From positions 2,315,001-2,379,000 of the forward strand of contig JAUIMM010000135.1 in the NCBI GenBank assembly GCA_031769625.1: DNA of 64,000 nt, read 5' to 3'. Below, piece after piece: positions 22,701 through 37,385 of the stretch. Both the position numbers and the translations under genes were made by a program. The notes below the pieces were generated by a model. That model was not told the DNA's origin and ran no database searches. It saw only the letters and a program-made list of their open reading frames with translations. The DNA is from Taudactylus pleione. Taxonomy: Eukaryota; Chordata; Amphibia; Anura; Myobatrachidae. The first letter of the stretch is position 1, and each line of letters starts with the position of its first letter.

Positions 22701-25700
22701 TCGGCACACTAGTATTGTTCTTATTATATGATTCTAAGTGCATTACCCCCCCCCCACCACCTCCGTCTCCTTTTTTCCTTTTTTCTCCCTTACTTTTTCT
22801 TTTATTATTGTATATGAGGCAATTTATGTATCTTTTTGATGGTTTTGTACATATATAGTCTTGTCAATGTTAGATGCATTTCATTGTCTATATTGGCTGA
22901 TTATTTTTGTATGCACCTTTTCTGCATTCAATAAAAAAGATTTAAAAACAAACATGTACACTTAGGGGTATATTTACTAAAGTGCGGGTTTATAGAGTGG
23001 AGATGTTGCCTATAGCAACCTATTAGATTATAACTATTATCTTCTAAAAGGAACTAGATAAATGATAAGTACTGTAGAATCTGATTGGTTGCTATGGGCA
23101 ACACCTCCACTTCTGTAAACCCGCAAATAAACCCCTTTGACACTAGTCCAGTTAGGGGCGTATCTATAATGGGTGCAGTGTGTGTGTGGCACATGAGTCC
23201 AGAGGGGCCCCGCACACCCTGCACCCATATTGTTTTAAACTTACCTGTCTGTGGTCCCGCGTCGGGTGTCAGCGCTGCTCAGAACACTAGTGTGCCCGGA
23301 GTCAACTGCGCATGCATAGAACGCGGAAAATGTACACAGACACACCATCGGTCACAGTATCAATGTTCCGAGCAGCCCTATGGTCACTCAGAACGTCTGT
23401 CGGAAAAAAGCCGCCGGAACCTTAATCACTGCATACGAATTGGCATCACAAACATTGGTTCCACTTCTGAATCAGATCCGTAGGGGTATATTTACTAAAG
23501 TACGGGTTTTTAGAAGTGGAGATGTTGCCCATAGCAACTAATTAGATTCTACTTCTCGTTTATCTAGCACCTTCTAGAAGGTAATTAGCCAGAGTCTGAT
23601 TGGCTGCTATGGGCAACAACTCTATTTCAAACCCGCACTTTAGTAGATCTGCTCCATACTCCCCTAGGAGGTTATGCTTTGACGTTTCATAGACCATACT
23701 ATCTGTTTTGACATATGTTCCCTTTATAGGGAAACGCCTGTAAAACACAAGATCTATTGCCCTTTTTTTGCTCCAGCAGCTTAAGGGTTAACCAGCAACC
23801 CCCTTTAAATTCCAGAAAGAATACAAGCCCATAAAGGTTTGGTCACAACATATAAAGAGCCCCCTGAGCGAGGATGAATTTAGCTACGAGGACAAAAAGC
23901 AATCTTGTGTCACATAATGACGGCTTGTTAAAAATCCGCTACATGTAAAATTGTTCAACGACCTGGGCCACATATGACTGTCGTACAATCTGCGAGCTCT
24001 CTGGGTGTACATGTATAACAATCAGACTGGAGTCTAGACATGTATGTTCTCCTTTTCAAATATATAATATTGAAAATGTACTTACTTGAAAACTTCATAT
24101 ATATGAAGATGTGTAGGGTGTATGTGTGTGCCTGGGAAACGCTTTGTATAAGGGCTCATTCACACATATGCTCTTGGAATATGGGAAAACATGAAAATGA
24201 ATGTGTGCTTTAGTGAATTCTTTTGAAAACATTCACCATGCAGTGTTATCAATATGATCTATTATACTGGTAGTACATCACCACAGAGATTGCGGTGCAT
24301 TCTAAATTTCAAAACACAGTATCACAATTTTAGAGTGCATTTGTGGGAACGAAACTATAAAAAATAACATTTATCCTAATGTTAATGTGCTTTTTGAGCA
24401 TTATCGGTATGAAAAACAAATTAACTTAACAATATATAGGTAAACTAAAGGTGCATACACACACAACGATTTAGTAAATGAACGATTTTAGTAAATGATT
24501 TTCGTTCATTATTTCAAGGGAAAAATGAATGAAAATCATTTACTAAAATCGTTTATTTACTAAATGTAATGAACGATTTTTTTGAACTACAAACGATTTT
24601 TGTATATTCCCTTACTGAAAATCGTTGAGTTGGTCAGTCTGAATGAACTACAAACTACAAACGTGAACGCGCATGAATGATAATCGTTCATCGTTTTAAC
24701 TCGAAAAAATAGTTCACTTTCTAACGATTGAACGATGAACGATATCGTTATTGATAATCGTTCCAAAAATCGTTGTGTGTGTATGCACCTTTAGAATTAA
24801 TCAGTAGAATCACACAAGCAGTCTGCTCCTTTATACACTGGGTGGTGCTGTTCTATGTTGTACAGTTTAAGTCTATGGGCCATATTCAATTTGAAGTGAA
24901 AAGGATGTTATCGGCGATAATTTATGGCCGATGACGTCATTTTTGCCTATTTCCATTATCCCCGTATTCGGTGCGAAAGGTCTTTAAAAAAAAAAAACGG
25001 GGATAACTTTTCACCACTGAATAGGTGGCGAAAAAAAGTGCAGAATTGGGGTTTAGGGGTGCAGGCTTAAAAAAAATAGCCTGCACCCCTGGGAGAGTCC
25101 CCTAAAAAAGATCTGTGTCAAAAAAATGTTTGAAAAAAAACGGGACACCCCAAAAAATAAAGTTTAAATTGGGGTGAAGAAAAATAAAATAAGGGGAACA
25201 AGTTTGAAACTAACAAAATTAATTCAGGGGGGGTTCCCAAGTATGTGGCAGGTGTTTTCTTCATTGCGGGTAGTAGCGGCAGGTTTTTGAAGAATTTTAA
25301 AAATGCACCTTAGGGACTTAAAAATATGCTTGCACCCATTTTCATGTACCCCCAAATTTGATGCACTTAGTTTTTTTTTGTAAAAAAAAAAGCTAAGTGC
25401 TCTTCTTCACCCCTTCTTCTGCCGCGGCTATTTAAAAACCATACTTACCTTCCACAGGCCAAAACGGGGGTACCCATAATGATCCCCCATGTCAGGACAT
25501 CATTAGTGGGGTCCCTGAATGCTTTCCCGAAAATTGCCGAAATTTTCCCCATACCTTTCCGCCGGGTCCAGTTTTCGCAGCTTTCAAATTGAATACCGGG
25601 ATAAAGCGGGCGCACGCCCGATACTTTATCCCCGTTGAACCTCCGATATGGAGCGAAAAGTCCAGCACGGACTTTTCGCTCAGATATTGAATACCCCCCT

Positions 25701-28700
25701 ATATATAGCACTAGATATGCACAAATCATGTTTTGTCTGCAGAATTCAGTGTTTCACGCAGAACTTTAACTATTATTTTTATTCCATTCAGCATTCCCAA
25801 TCATTTTTGCCCGAACTATACTGTGGCCCTGATTCAGAGCCGGACGCTCTGACAGAGTGCTCGCTCTGAATCAGGGCCTCCTGGCTGCTCGCATTGCTGT
25901 GGGTGACCACCCACAGCTATCGCGAGCGGCCATGATGATGGTCGCGATGGTCAAGACCATCGCGACCATCGGGCTTGCGACGAGACCCAGAGAGCTGCCC
26001 CAGAGAGCTTTCGGCTCTAACAGAGCCGAAAGCTCTCCCACTGACATCACTTCAGTGGGGCCGGCCCCAGACGGTAGGCATTCCCATGGGAACACCTCCG
26101 TCTGGGCAGCCACGCCCCCGGCCCGCCCACCAAAGGGGGCGTGCTGTCACTCAACATTGACAGCACGCCCCCTTTGGTACGAGACCCGGAGCGACGGATT
26201 GCCCGTCGCTATCCGGGTCTCGCGAATGCACACGACGGAGCCGGCTCCGTTGTGCGCATGCGCACTGGGCCACCATCGACCCGCTTGTGAGCGGGTCTGA
26301 ATCGGGCCCTTTGTTCTTATTATATCCTAACCACATCACAGAGTTTTTATAAACACCCTTGCCGCCCCAACTCTATTCATATACTCCACAAGAGTGAGAA
26401 AGTTACAAATAAAGGGAATGGTGCATGGTTGGGGGGGCACTGGCTAGTATCAGAGCCAGATTTACAGATACATATATGAACCTGAGGGTTCATGTGGACA
26501 TTATACAAAGGTGCAGCAGTAGACAATGCTGGCAATTTGGTGAGTATTGATCATGGATATGTGGAAAAGGTAGACAGGGGAGGCAGTGCCTCACCTGCCA
26601 TAAACTTTTTATGCCATAGTTTTGACTATGAAAATAATTAGAATAATACAATTAAGAGATTTATTTATATTTTCTTTACATTTTTCTTATAATTTTTAAA
26701 GTAAAAACTGCTGAGTATATTCTAAGTATGACAGGAAAGGCTCTGCCTCACCTGCTTTATCTGACAGCACATCACTGGCCTGGTTGAATGCAAATTAGAA
26801 ATAACGTTTCACCTACTGTACATGCAGAGTTTTGCCCATCTTTACGGTTTGCTCGCCCCTATACGTACACTTGGATTGCTAATAGTCATCATCATCAATG
26901 CAGACTTTGTCTGTGTCTGTCAATGGGGAATATGTACTAAGCCTTGGAGAGTGATAAAGTGAAGAATGACAAAGTACCAACCAATTAGCTCCTAACTGTC
27001 ATTTTACAAACACACCGTGTAACATGACAGTTAGAAGCTGAGTGGTTGGTACTTCATCTCTCTCCACTTTATCACTCTCCAAGGCTTAGTGCATCTCCCC
27101 CAATGTCTGCCTACTGAACAGACCATTAACACTTTTGATGACCCAAAAGGTGTCACTCAGTGCTCCTACTCATCCTTTCACCCCCTCAGCTCAGGTTTTC
27201 TTGTGCACTGTGGGCACACGCTCACCTTTGGAGCCACACCCCCTGTTGAATGACATTTTGGGGGCGTGACTACGTGTGATGCCCCCATTCTCGTCACGCT
27301 GGGGGCTTGCTTCTCTGGACACAGTGTTACCCATAGCAACTAGTCAGCTTCTACCTATCATTTATCAAGAACATTCTATAAAATGATAGGTTGGAGCTGC
27401 TTGGTTGCTATGGGTAACTTCACCACTTGTCCACTCTTTAGGTGGCTTGATACATCTCCCCTTAGCTTAGTGGAGAGGAAAGTGGGATTGGCACAACATG
27501 TGCAGTTTTTCCCATGGCAATCGCACTTCACAGTAACTGCCTAAAACGAAATGTTGGGAGATTTGTAATTAGAGGAAAAATAATTCCATTGAAAGTAATA
27601 AAGTTTTGAGGTCCCAAACTTCATCTAAAACATCTGACCTTCATATATGAGAAGTCTTCACCTTTAATACTATTATCACTTTCCACAAAGTATATCTTGT
27701 TTTTGCAGCCCATCAGGTACCTTCCTGCAGAGTACATTTAAATGGAGAAAAATCATATACTGTACTAGACAGTTATGTGTGATAGGAAGTTGCAAATATA
27801 AGCATAAGTGCCTACTTTTCATACCTGGCCACTGGGAGGGAGCTGCATACGGCAGTCACTGTACCAGCTGAGAAACACTGGCACTATTTCATGACCCTTG
27901 GAGCTCGTACACAATATCATACCCTTTATCCAGGGACAAAGAATGAAAAAAAAAGAAACCCATAACAAGCCATAATTGAAGTTCATATCCACTTCCTGAT
28001 GAAGCCTCACCATCTTTCTCATAAGCACGTTAATTTTCAGTGGTCAATATAAATTTGGAATAATATACTGTAATCAGGATAGTTGGGATTTTGGACACAG
28101 AGAAGTAAAGTAGTAGTATACGAACACTATAACTTTAAATCAAAATACCCTAATGAGACATGAAGTAAAACAATGATGTTCGGGAGATCTTGCAGAAAGT
28201 AAATTATTTGGTCCTCCAGTTACTTTGAGAGGTTGTATAAACTCGAGGCTAGAATGTCAACAGGATCCATGGTCTGAGTAAACTGCAATAAATAGTTCCA
28301 GATGTGAACACACTGTGTCGCTAAAAATTTGTCAACCCAGGCTTTCACCAGGGACCCCCTATTATTATGTTTAATATTAGGATGTGCAGCCTAGCCCCTC
28401 CTTTTTCCTCTGTGTTTGTGTGTATTTAAGGTACATTTGAAGACGAGACCCCTTCTCCTGGGCTGGCACTCCTCCTACCTGCCCTAGGTGATTTTTAATT
28501 GGTATGGTTCCTTTACATTGCAGTACACACATTTAGGTGGACATTTAATAAAGCTTGGAGAGAGATAAAATTGGAGATAAATAGCACCAACCAATCAGCT
28601 CCTAACTGTCACTTTACAGGCTGTGTTTGAAAAGTGACAGTTAGGAGCTGACTGGTTGGTGCTATTTATCTCCAATTTTATCTCTCTCCAAGCTTTATTA

Positions 28701-31700
28701 AATCTCCCCCTTAATGTGCTCTATTAAAGGTAAGTCCTAGATAAATTATTTAGGGGCCTATTTATCAATGAGTTTTATCATTCAGAACAAGTGATAAAAC
28801 TTGTTGCGTATGATAAATGGTGCTCCAGCCAATCAGCTCCCAACTGTCATTTTTCAAACAGATGACAGTTGGGAGCTGATTGGCTGGAGCACCGTTACCA
28901 TATACGCAACTAGTTTTATCACTCATGGCGTATGCTAAAACTCGTTGATAAATAGGCCCCTTAATGTGTCAGTATTATGGATGTTAGAGAAACCTTGGAG
29001 AGAGATAAGTAGAATCGTTGCCCTTATCATCCAATCAGCGTCTCACTGTGATTTATCTAGCGCAGTCAATAAAATGAGCGAAGCTGATTGTTTGCTTTGG
29101 GCAACATCTCCATTTTCTCTGTCGCGAAGGTTTGATACATCTCCCCCTGTATGAGGCAACAGTGTTTAAAATTGCAAGTCATAGCCCACTTCTCCAACAA
29201 TCATGATAACAATCCTGCTGAGACAAGAGCAAATGCCCTTTTCTCCTGAAAACACACACCTCCTAAGTGCAGGACTTGCCATCTGTCCCTCTGACAGCTC
29301 CTGTGCTGATCTGCAGGTCCCAATGAGTCTGCTGGTAAGGAAAAGCAGAATCTACTGACCATAATGTGGTGTAATGGTGCAGCTGAATCTGATTATATCA
29401 CCCAGCCCTTGCACACAATGCTGGAAGCTCTCTGCCATTGGTCTATTAACATACTAACTCGATGCGAGTGCCGGGGCAATTCATCATTACTTCAGCGTGG
29501 AAACAGCTGATCCGAAAATCAGCTGTCTCCCCAAAGGGTTTCACTGCTCCTTTCAGAGCAGTGACACTAGTACGCATGCGTGACCTACATGAGCGCACAA
29601 GAGCTCGGGTGGAAGGAACCGGACAGGGGAGAAGGTAACCTGGGAATCCTTCCCATAGGGAAGGAGCGAGCTGCGAGCGAGAGCAAACGCCATCTGAAGA
29701 TGGCGAATGCTCCCACAGTGAAGCTCCGACAATATTGTATTTTCGGAGCTTGCTGAATTCTGTCCTCATACAGTGGGGACAGTGGGCCATTCTGCGAGAA
29801 GAAGGTAAGCAGGAGATATCTGTGATATCTAGAAAAGCATCTAGAAAGTGTCTCTTTTTGACAACCTGAGAAAACAGAACTCAGCTGTGCCTGCAATAGG
29901 CTTCAAGTTTTTACATAATGTAACAAAATTGGGTACTTGTGTACTTTACAGACTCATTGCAGAGAGAACCCAATGAATGTTTCATTGCAGAGAGAACCCA
30001 AAGTGTTCTACACTCATTATTATTATCAATCATGGTAATGTCTAAAAAATCCCCTTCACAGAGAGGACCCTGATTTCATCAGCCAGTGTCCAGCGTCATT
30101 CCCTACCATCCAAGTGGGCATAGAGGGTGAATATAACCTTGTTGCAAGCACAGCGAGCCACCGAGCCCGAAGCGTGGCAAGCGCAGCAAGCCCATAGGGG
30201 GATAACTTTCTTCTTTAGGAGGGGACAACTTTCGGTACTTGTGTACGTAAAGTACACAAGTACCATTTAAAACATTCATTGGGTTCTCTCTGCAATGAGT
30301 CTGTAAAGTGCACAAGTACCCAAAATTGTTACAGCTGAGGAGATTGGATTTCCCCCAGTCTCCGCAGAGTATACGACAGGTTAGTTGTCCATTAAATAGA
30401 TCTCGGTTCTCAAACTCGGTCCTCAGGACCCCACACAGTACATGTTTTCCAGCTCTCCTCACAGAATCGCAAGTGAAATAATTATCTCCACCTGTGGAAC
30501 TTTTAAAATGTGTCAGTGAGTAATGAATACACCTGTGCACCTGCTGGGTGACCTGCAAAACGTGACCTGTGTGGGGTCCTGAGGACCGAATGTGAGAACC
30601 ACTGGAATAGGGTATATCCTTTGAAAAGGTGATTGTATTTGTGCTATAAGACAAGTGATAAATGACTACCAGCCTGAGGCTACACTGTGTAATATGCTGC
30701 AATGTAGAGACTAGACGATATCGTTATCATTCATATTGTCCTGTTTAATCGTACCGTATGTACGCAGCATTAATCTTTGTTGGGAGCCAATTAACCTGTC
30801 CGTATTCTTTAGGAGTGTGGGAAGAAACCGGAGTACGCAGAGAAAACCCACACAAGCACAGGGAGAATATACAAACTCCACACAGTTAGGACTGTAGTGG
30901 GAATCAAACCCACGACCTCAGTGCTGTGAGGCAGTAACGGTAACCATTATACTGTCTGTGCTGCCCAATTGGATTTAAAAAAGAAAAAAAAAAAAAACAA
31001 TTAGACTAGCCCTTACCACTGGGATGCCTTAAGGTGCATATCCACTTGCCGATAGAGGATCGGCAGATTGACCAGCATGTTCAGGCGATGATTGATGTCG
31101 AAAACGACCAGCGGGAGTGCGCATCACTGGTCGTTTCCATCATTTTAGTGAACAATTAATGAGCGATTGAACGATAACGATGTCGTTCAATTGCTCACTT
31201 TAATCGCCTAGTGTATACGCACTTTTACTTGTAGGTTAGTGAATAAATGCAGAGCTATAATGCAATTCCAATCACTGGCAGGAACTGTGTTCATTATGTT
31301 ACAGCTCACAGCCAACAAAAGGAGTTATGTTGTGGCCACCTATCTTGACTAGCTGGAGGGCGACTCTTGGTGTAGTTTCTATAAGGGTAAACCAAGCACC
31401 CATGTTCATCCATGGTCCTACTCCACTAGGTAACTGACAATGTATAATTTGGGTGCACAGTCTAGAATCTGACCCCTAAAGAAGGGGGTGGGCTTTCCAC
31501 TGCTTTCATCAGTTCATACAGTGGGGGTTACCGTGGAGAAATTTATTCCTTCTCCAGCGGCGGCTCAGCTTTGTGCATGCATCACATCACCATACTTTTG
31601 TACGGTGAGTGCGATGCATAAAAAACAGAAAGCTTAGCTTTCTGTTTCTCCAGCAGTTTCAGATTCGCCACCTGAGGACGGCGTAATCTGATCGTCCATA

Positions 31701-34700
31701 TGAAAAAGGACAGGAAAGTTCATTACTTCCCTGTGTTTCAGCCAGTCCTTCTTTAGAGCTCCATCCTTTTATATCCCAGTAGCCACTGCATAACAGTCAG
31801 GGACAGACTGGAGCTGTAGATCAGCCCTGGCAGTCTACCCTGTGAGAGCACCTTAGGCTCACGTGCTCTTAGAGTGGGCGTGGCTAAGTTTCAAGGGAGC
31901 ATGCTGCAAATCACGGGGGCCTGACCCGTCTCTTCCCGGCTGAGCAGAGCGCACCGGCTCATCACTGCTGCCACCCCTTCCATCTGAGCTCACATAGTGA
32001 ATTCGGCGGCGGAGGGCGAGGACACTTCCGCCCTCCTCGAGCTGGCCCTGAGGCCATCAGCCCTTCTGGCATTTGCCAGAGGTGCCAGATGGCCAATCCG
32101 GCACTGATAATAGTAACGCTACTTTACATGAATAGACCCGTTATCTCTCTTCACTTTATCTCATCTCCCCCAAAGAATGTGGGTTCCCAAGTAAGTAACA
32201 GCAATCATCCCTAATGATAAATTCTTGTCTTTGCACTATGCAGTTATGTTATAACTCTGTGCTCCTCCAAGTTTTCACTTAGATAGGAACTTAGTAAATA
32301 GGCAGCACTGCTATTCACCTGTGGTTCCCCCCTCTTCTTGTCCATTCTATTCAAATGATAGAATAGGGACAGGGCCGCAACTAGGGGGGCGCTGGAGGTG
32401 CACGTGCACCGGGTGAGCCGCTGTACCTGGTGCCAGTGACCTCCAGCCCGGCGCTGCAGAGAGGCTCCAAGCCGGACGTCCGCTGGTAATATTTATTACC
32501 AGCGGGCGCCCGGCTCCTTCTCTGCAGCGACGCGGTGGAGCCGGAGGCTGGAGTTCTCTCCCGAACTCCAGCTTCCGGCTCTCCCCACGGGCACTATGGG
32601 GGAGACGTCATGACATCTCCCCCATAGTTCCAAGGAGCAGCCGGCGGACCGGACGCGACGCTGGATGCAGGAGCGGGGTTCAAGGTAAGTATTTTTTTTT
32701 TTAATAAGCTGCACTACAGGGGCATTATTATGGGGGCAGGGGCATTACCACAGGGGCATTACTATGGGGGCATAGACAATAAGGGGCATTACTAATGGGG
32801 CATGAGCACTACAGGGGCATTACTATTGGGGCATGGGCACTACAGGGTCATTACCACAGGGGCATTACTGTGGGGGCATGAGCACTACAGGGGCATTACT
32901 GTAAGGGCACTACAGGGATATTACTATGGGGGCATGGGCAATACAGGGGCATTACTATGAGAGCATGGGCACTACAGGGGCATTACTATGAAAGCATGGG
33001 CACTACAGGGGCATTAATATGGGAGCATGGGCACTACAGGGGCATTACTGTATGGTGGGCACTACAGGGGCATTACTATGGGGGTATTAACATATGGGCA
33101 TTACTATGGGGGCATTACAATATGGGCACTACTGCAGGGGGAATTACATGGGGGGCGCCAAATTACTGTCTTGCCCCTGGTGACAAAAATCCTAGTTTCG
33201 GCCCTGATAGGGATATTATACGTAATACACAAATAAAGAATAGAACCAAGGGGTAGTGTGCAATAATGAGAGACATAGGTATAGAAGCAGACATAGAATA
33301 GGGGGGCAAAGGACATAGGTGCAACAAGTGCTGACAAAGAAGACAGACAAGAAACACAAATGGTTGAGGATGAGGGGATTCTGACGTTGTGCATGATAAT
33401 TTGTGTGTTATGTGTAGCAGGTACACAATAAATAATATACATTGCACGCTTCTGCTTTGGTTTAGTATAGGAATAAAAATAATTGTTGGAATAAAGGTTG
33501 TTGTATTGTGTATGTCAACAACACTACACAGTTTCATTTTCTTTAGTTTACAAATAAAGGTTATTTAAGGAACATTCTTTTATTTACTGTTTGTAGGGAT
33601 TTAGTTTTTCCAATATATATTATGATGTGTATGTTCCTAAATGATTATTTTAGCAAACTGCCCTTATTAGCTGATATTGCCCCGTAGGATTCATGTCGTC
33701 ACACATAGGATGAGCCATGACTGGTGCCCAATATTCACCACTGGAAACCGAATGCGTGCCATCGCTAACGATAGCCCAGTCTGTAACAAATTACTGAGCC
33801 CATCACTGCTGATGTCTGAAATGGATCCCTAGTCAGTTCTACAGAAGTACTTCAAAAGCAAGTATTTGTGATCGTTTGGGGGCTTTGAAGCCTTTCTGAG
33901 GACTTCCTTCATTTGAAGGCATTTGACATGAGTTCAACAGGTCAAGAAGTTCTCCTAAAATGCCTTTGTGCTTTCAAAGCGCTTACAAATTATTGAGCAT
34001 GGCTCCATTCATTCATATCCTGCACCTGTGTGTCTTTCAAAAGGGTGTCCACATAGACATCACTGACCACTAAAAGAGTTACTGGTACCCTAGGGTCATA
34101 CAACACATTTGACTTCTGGTTGCCCACTGATGTGAGCAGGGCACGATGTATGATGAGCAATGAATGAAGTACGGATGGGACAAATTTTGCTCATATACAG
34201 TATATATTTAATTAAAAAATGTAATCACTTACCTTTGGCATTGGAAATTCACAAACACCGGCGCAGTAATAAGCATCAAATGATTTTGGGGATATAATCC
34301 ACTCACTCCATCCGATGTCAGCAAAGTCCACCTTTAAGTACCTACGGGAGCAGACCCTGGGCTCGTCCCACTGGCGCCTTCGCGCTTTCTTCATTGTCCT
34401 CTCATCAAAGTGCAACACTGGAGACTTAGGCATGGTATCAGCATTCTCCTGTCCCTTCTGCTTCCGTTCCTTTCTTGAGGGCTTCTGCTTCAGGGACTTG
34501 TAGGTACTCTCCCACAGATCCTGTTTGCTGTAGCGCACATACTTGACATCTGGAAGTTCGTTATCATGGGTGGAAGTGGCGAAGGTCACCTCCCTCCTCA
34601 CTCTGCTCTCTGAAGATGCATTTGGCAGCTGCTTTGAGTCTCCAATGTTAGGTTGGAATGGGTCGTACCTCTGTAAGGTCATAGCCACACTGTTGGGTTC

Positions 34701-37309
34701 TGAAATCGCTCTATCATTAGCAAATACTAAGATGTATGGGACCTCGTTCGGGTTATTTTCATAAATTGCGGAAAATTTGTGGCCAAAGTCAATCTCCACT
34801 GAGATGAACAGGTCCTGCTGACGCTGGGCCTCCCTGATGATGCCGGTGATGTCTTTAACATGCCAGGACCCTTTTTTATAGGAGAGAACATTGCTCACAT
34901 TCCATTTCACCAAACCTAAGTCTGTGTGGTGGAGGATGCTTCTGAAGACCACACTGACCCTTTGGGATTGTGGTGGAAGCAGAAGACGGCAGGAGGCATT
35001 CTTAGAACGCTTACAGAATGAGTCCCTGGGAGGCCTGGGGCCTTTGTCAGGTCCAAAGTGAAGAGTGGCAGCCAAAACAACTTCAGACTGCTGAAGAGAT
35101 GTCAAATTGAAGCGATATGTAGGACGAGAAGCCAGGAAATCTGTTAGATAGAGGAGCTTTAGTGTATAGAAAACAACATTTGTGCCAACAGTTTATTTTT
35201 CATGGATGGATTAACCACTAGGCAACATGTGCATATGCATTTATACCCACTGATGTGTCTGCATGATTACGTTATCCATAGATGCAGTTGGCAGTCACAT
35301 TTCTACATCATACCAAGTATCTCATTTATCTATTAAATGGACAACCTAATGTTTTTCAGAAGAAATGTCACTCTTACACGGGGGCGTAACTAGGTATTTG
35401 GAGGCCCCATAGCAAAAGTTTGTATGGGCTCTGATGTACCACCCAATGGTTAAAAAAATGTATATACAGTAAAACATGTAACTTTGACAAGGAAGCCAAA
35501 CTTTGACCCCATAGCAGCTGCACCCCTTGCACCTATGGTAGTTACTCCCATGCTCTTACAAATACAATTGTAATAAAGACTGAGATTATGATATGTAGTA
35601 TTATTATTGCAACTGCAATTGAAGTGCATGGCTTTCAGGTTAAAATAGCAACAGCAACTGATATTCATCTACAGTACAGATAGGGGGCAATTTAATTATC
35701 AGTGATGTGCGCATAGTGACGAAGAAAAGGTTGTAGCATAATTCTCGGTGATCATCGCAACCGCACATCACTGAGAATTGCATTGTCCCCTTGGAGTTTA
35801 TTGGACCTATGTACTGTATATGGGAAAAATAAGTTCCCACCATAAAACAAAAACTACTACATAGTCCCCACTGTCGTCATCAAATATAATGCCAAATGTT
35901 AGCATCTATATTAAGCATCGGGTGGATGTCATAACTTACTCTATAATTTAGTCAATCAATTCAATAAATCATCTGTTGCAACACAAACTGTCTCCATCCA
36001 TTCATTCTTAAACAACAATGCTGGATGTGGATAAACATTGCTAGGGCTTCCGTATGTGTCACAGGATACATGTTTCTAGAAATATCCCAACTTCATTTAT
36101 AAGGCTCAACATAGGTATAAAATATGTTGTTGCCTGTAACATGAAATTTTTTTTTAAATAAACCTTTACCACGGATCATACCACCTTATGGGGTCTATTT
36201 ACTAAGCAGTGTTAGGAGACAAAGTGATAAGGTACCAGCCAATCATCTCCCAACTGTCATTTTTCAAACACAGCCTGTGATATGGCAGTTAGGAGCTGAT
36301 TGGCTGGTACCTTATCACTTTTCACTTTGTCTCCTAGCACTGCTTAGCAAATAGACCCCTATATATCTTATCTATCTTATCATATTGACGATATAAATGC
36401 ATGTACATGTGTATGCTTTCCTTTATTTAGTGATAAAAAGATAAATTCACCACCTTAGAAAAAAAGTCCATATATTCAAATATCAATGGAGAGTTTTAGG
36501 GGAATGAAAGGACAATGTCAAATATGGTGTTACCCTGAGAAGCTAACAATCTAATTCCATGCAGAGAAAAACAGGACTAGTGACTGACATTTAAAGAAAT
36601 ATCTGTAAACCGTGAAAACCTTGTTTATTGGTTTGATTGATCATTATTACATTTAATGTATGGGGATCTTTTATATATACATTAAGTAACACTTACTGCA
36701 ACTGGACACATCACTTACAATATTTTCTATAATGATAACTTTGTGTCCTTTCCCAGTTCTACCCAATGCATCATAGCCTGTTCATATGGGTTTATGTACT
36801 ATAATATTTATTATGTGGGTAATTAATGCAGACCTTATAGTTAATAGAGGTCTTACTTTCTACAATAGCCTGTATCCTCTAACATTACTTATTGATATAC
36901 CTGACCAACCATCCTCAGGAGTCAGGACCATTGCAGCAAGACAGCCCTGATCTGTTTTGTGTAAGTACATTTTTTGGCAAATAATACATTCTTATTCTTT
37001 ACCTTCTTGTTGGTTAAAATGAATATTCCTAACTGCTATATGTAGGGTGTCCTCAGTTGTGGTCACCGAGGCTCTCTTTCCTAATGACCTGTCACTTTCA
37101 CTCTACTGAAAAACATCAGGCAGCTGCTGTATTGTCACTAATTAGCTGCTACCACTCCATAGCCTACAGGGTATGTAGCCCGGGCCAAGTGAGTGAGTGA
37201 CGGGAGTTCACTGATCTGCATGGCTCTTCTGGGGGCATTGCAAGCCAAATGTGTGTATTTAGATAGATAGATGGATGGATGGATGGATGGATGGATGGAT
37301 GGATGGATG

Positions 37310-37376
<67 letters not shown>

Positions 37377-37385
37377 GAGAGATAG

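Noticed and set aside
24449..24790. Clustered AACGATTTT motifs as a regulatory module
   Set aside because: They are the arms of a palindromic MITE bounded by perfect inverted ends.
25857..26300. 147-codon ORF in the multi-hairpin element
   Set aside because: Palindromic GC-rich hairpins lack stops on both strands. The frame is not conserved in the other two copies.
30103..30702. 199-codon minus-strand ORF
   Set aside because: It runs across an inverted-repeat element and a hAT MITE, with no family resemblance. Chance reading frame.
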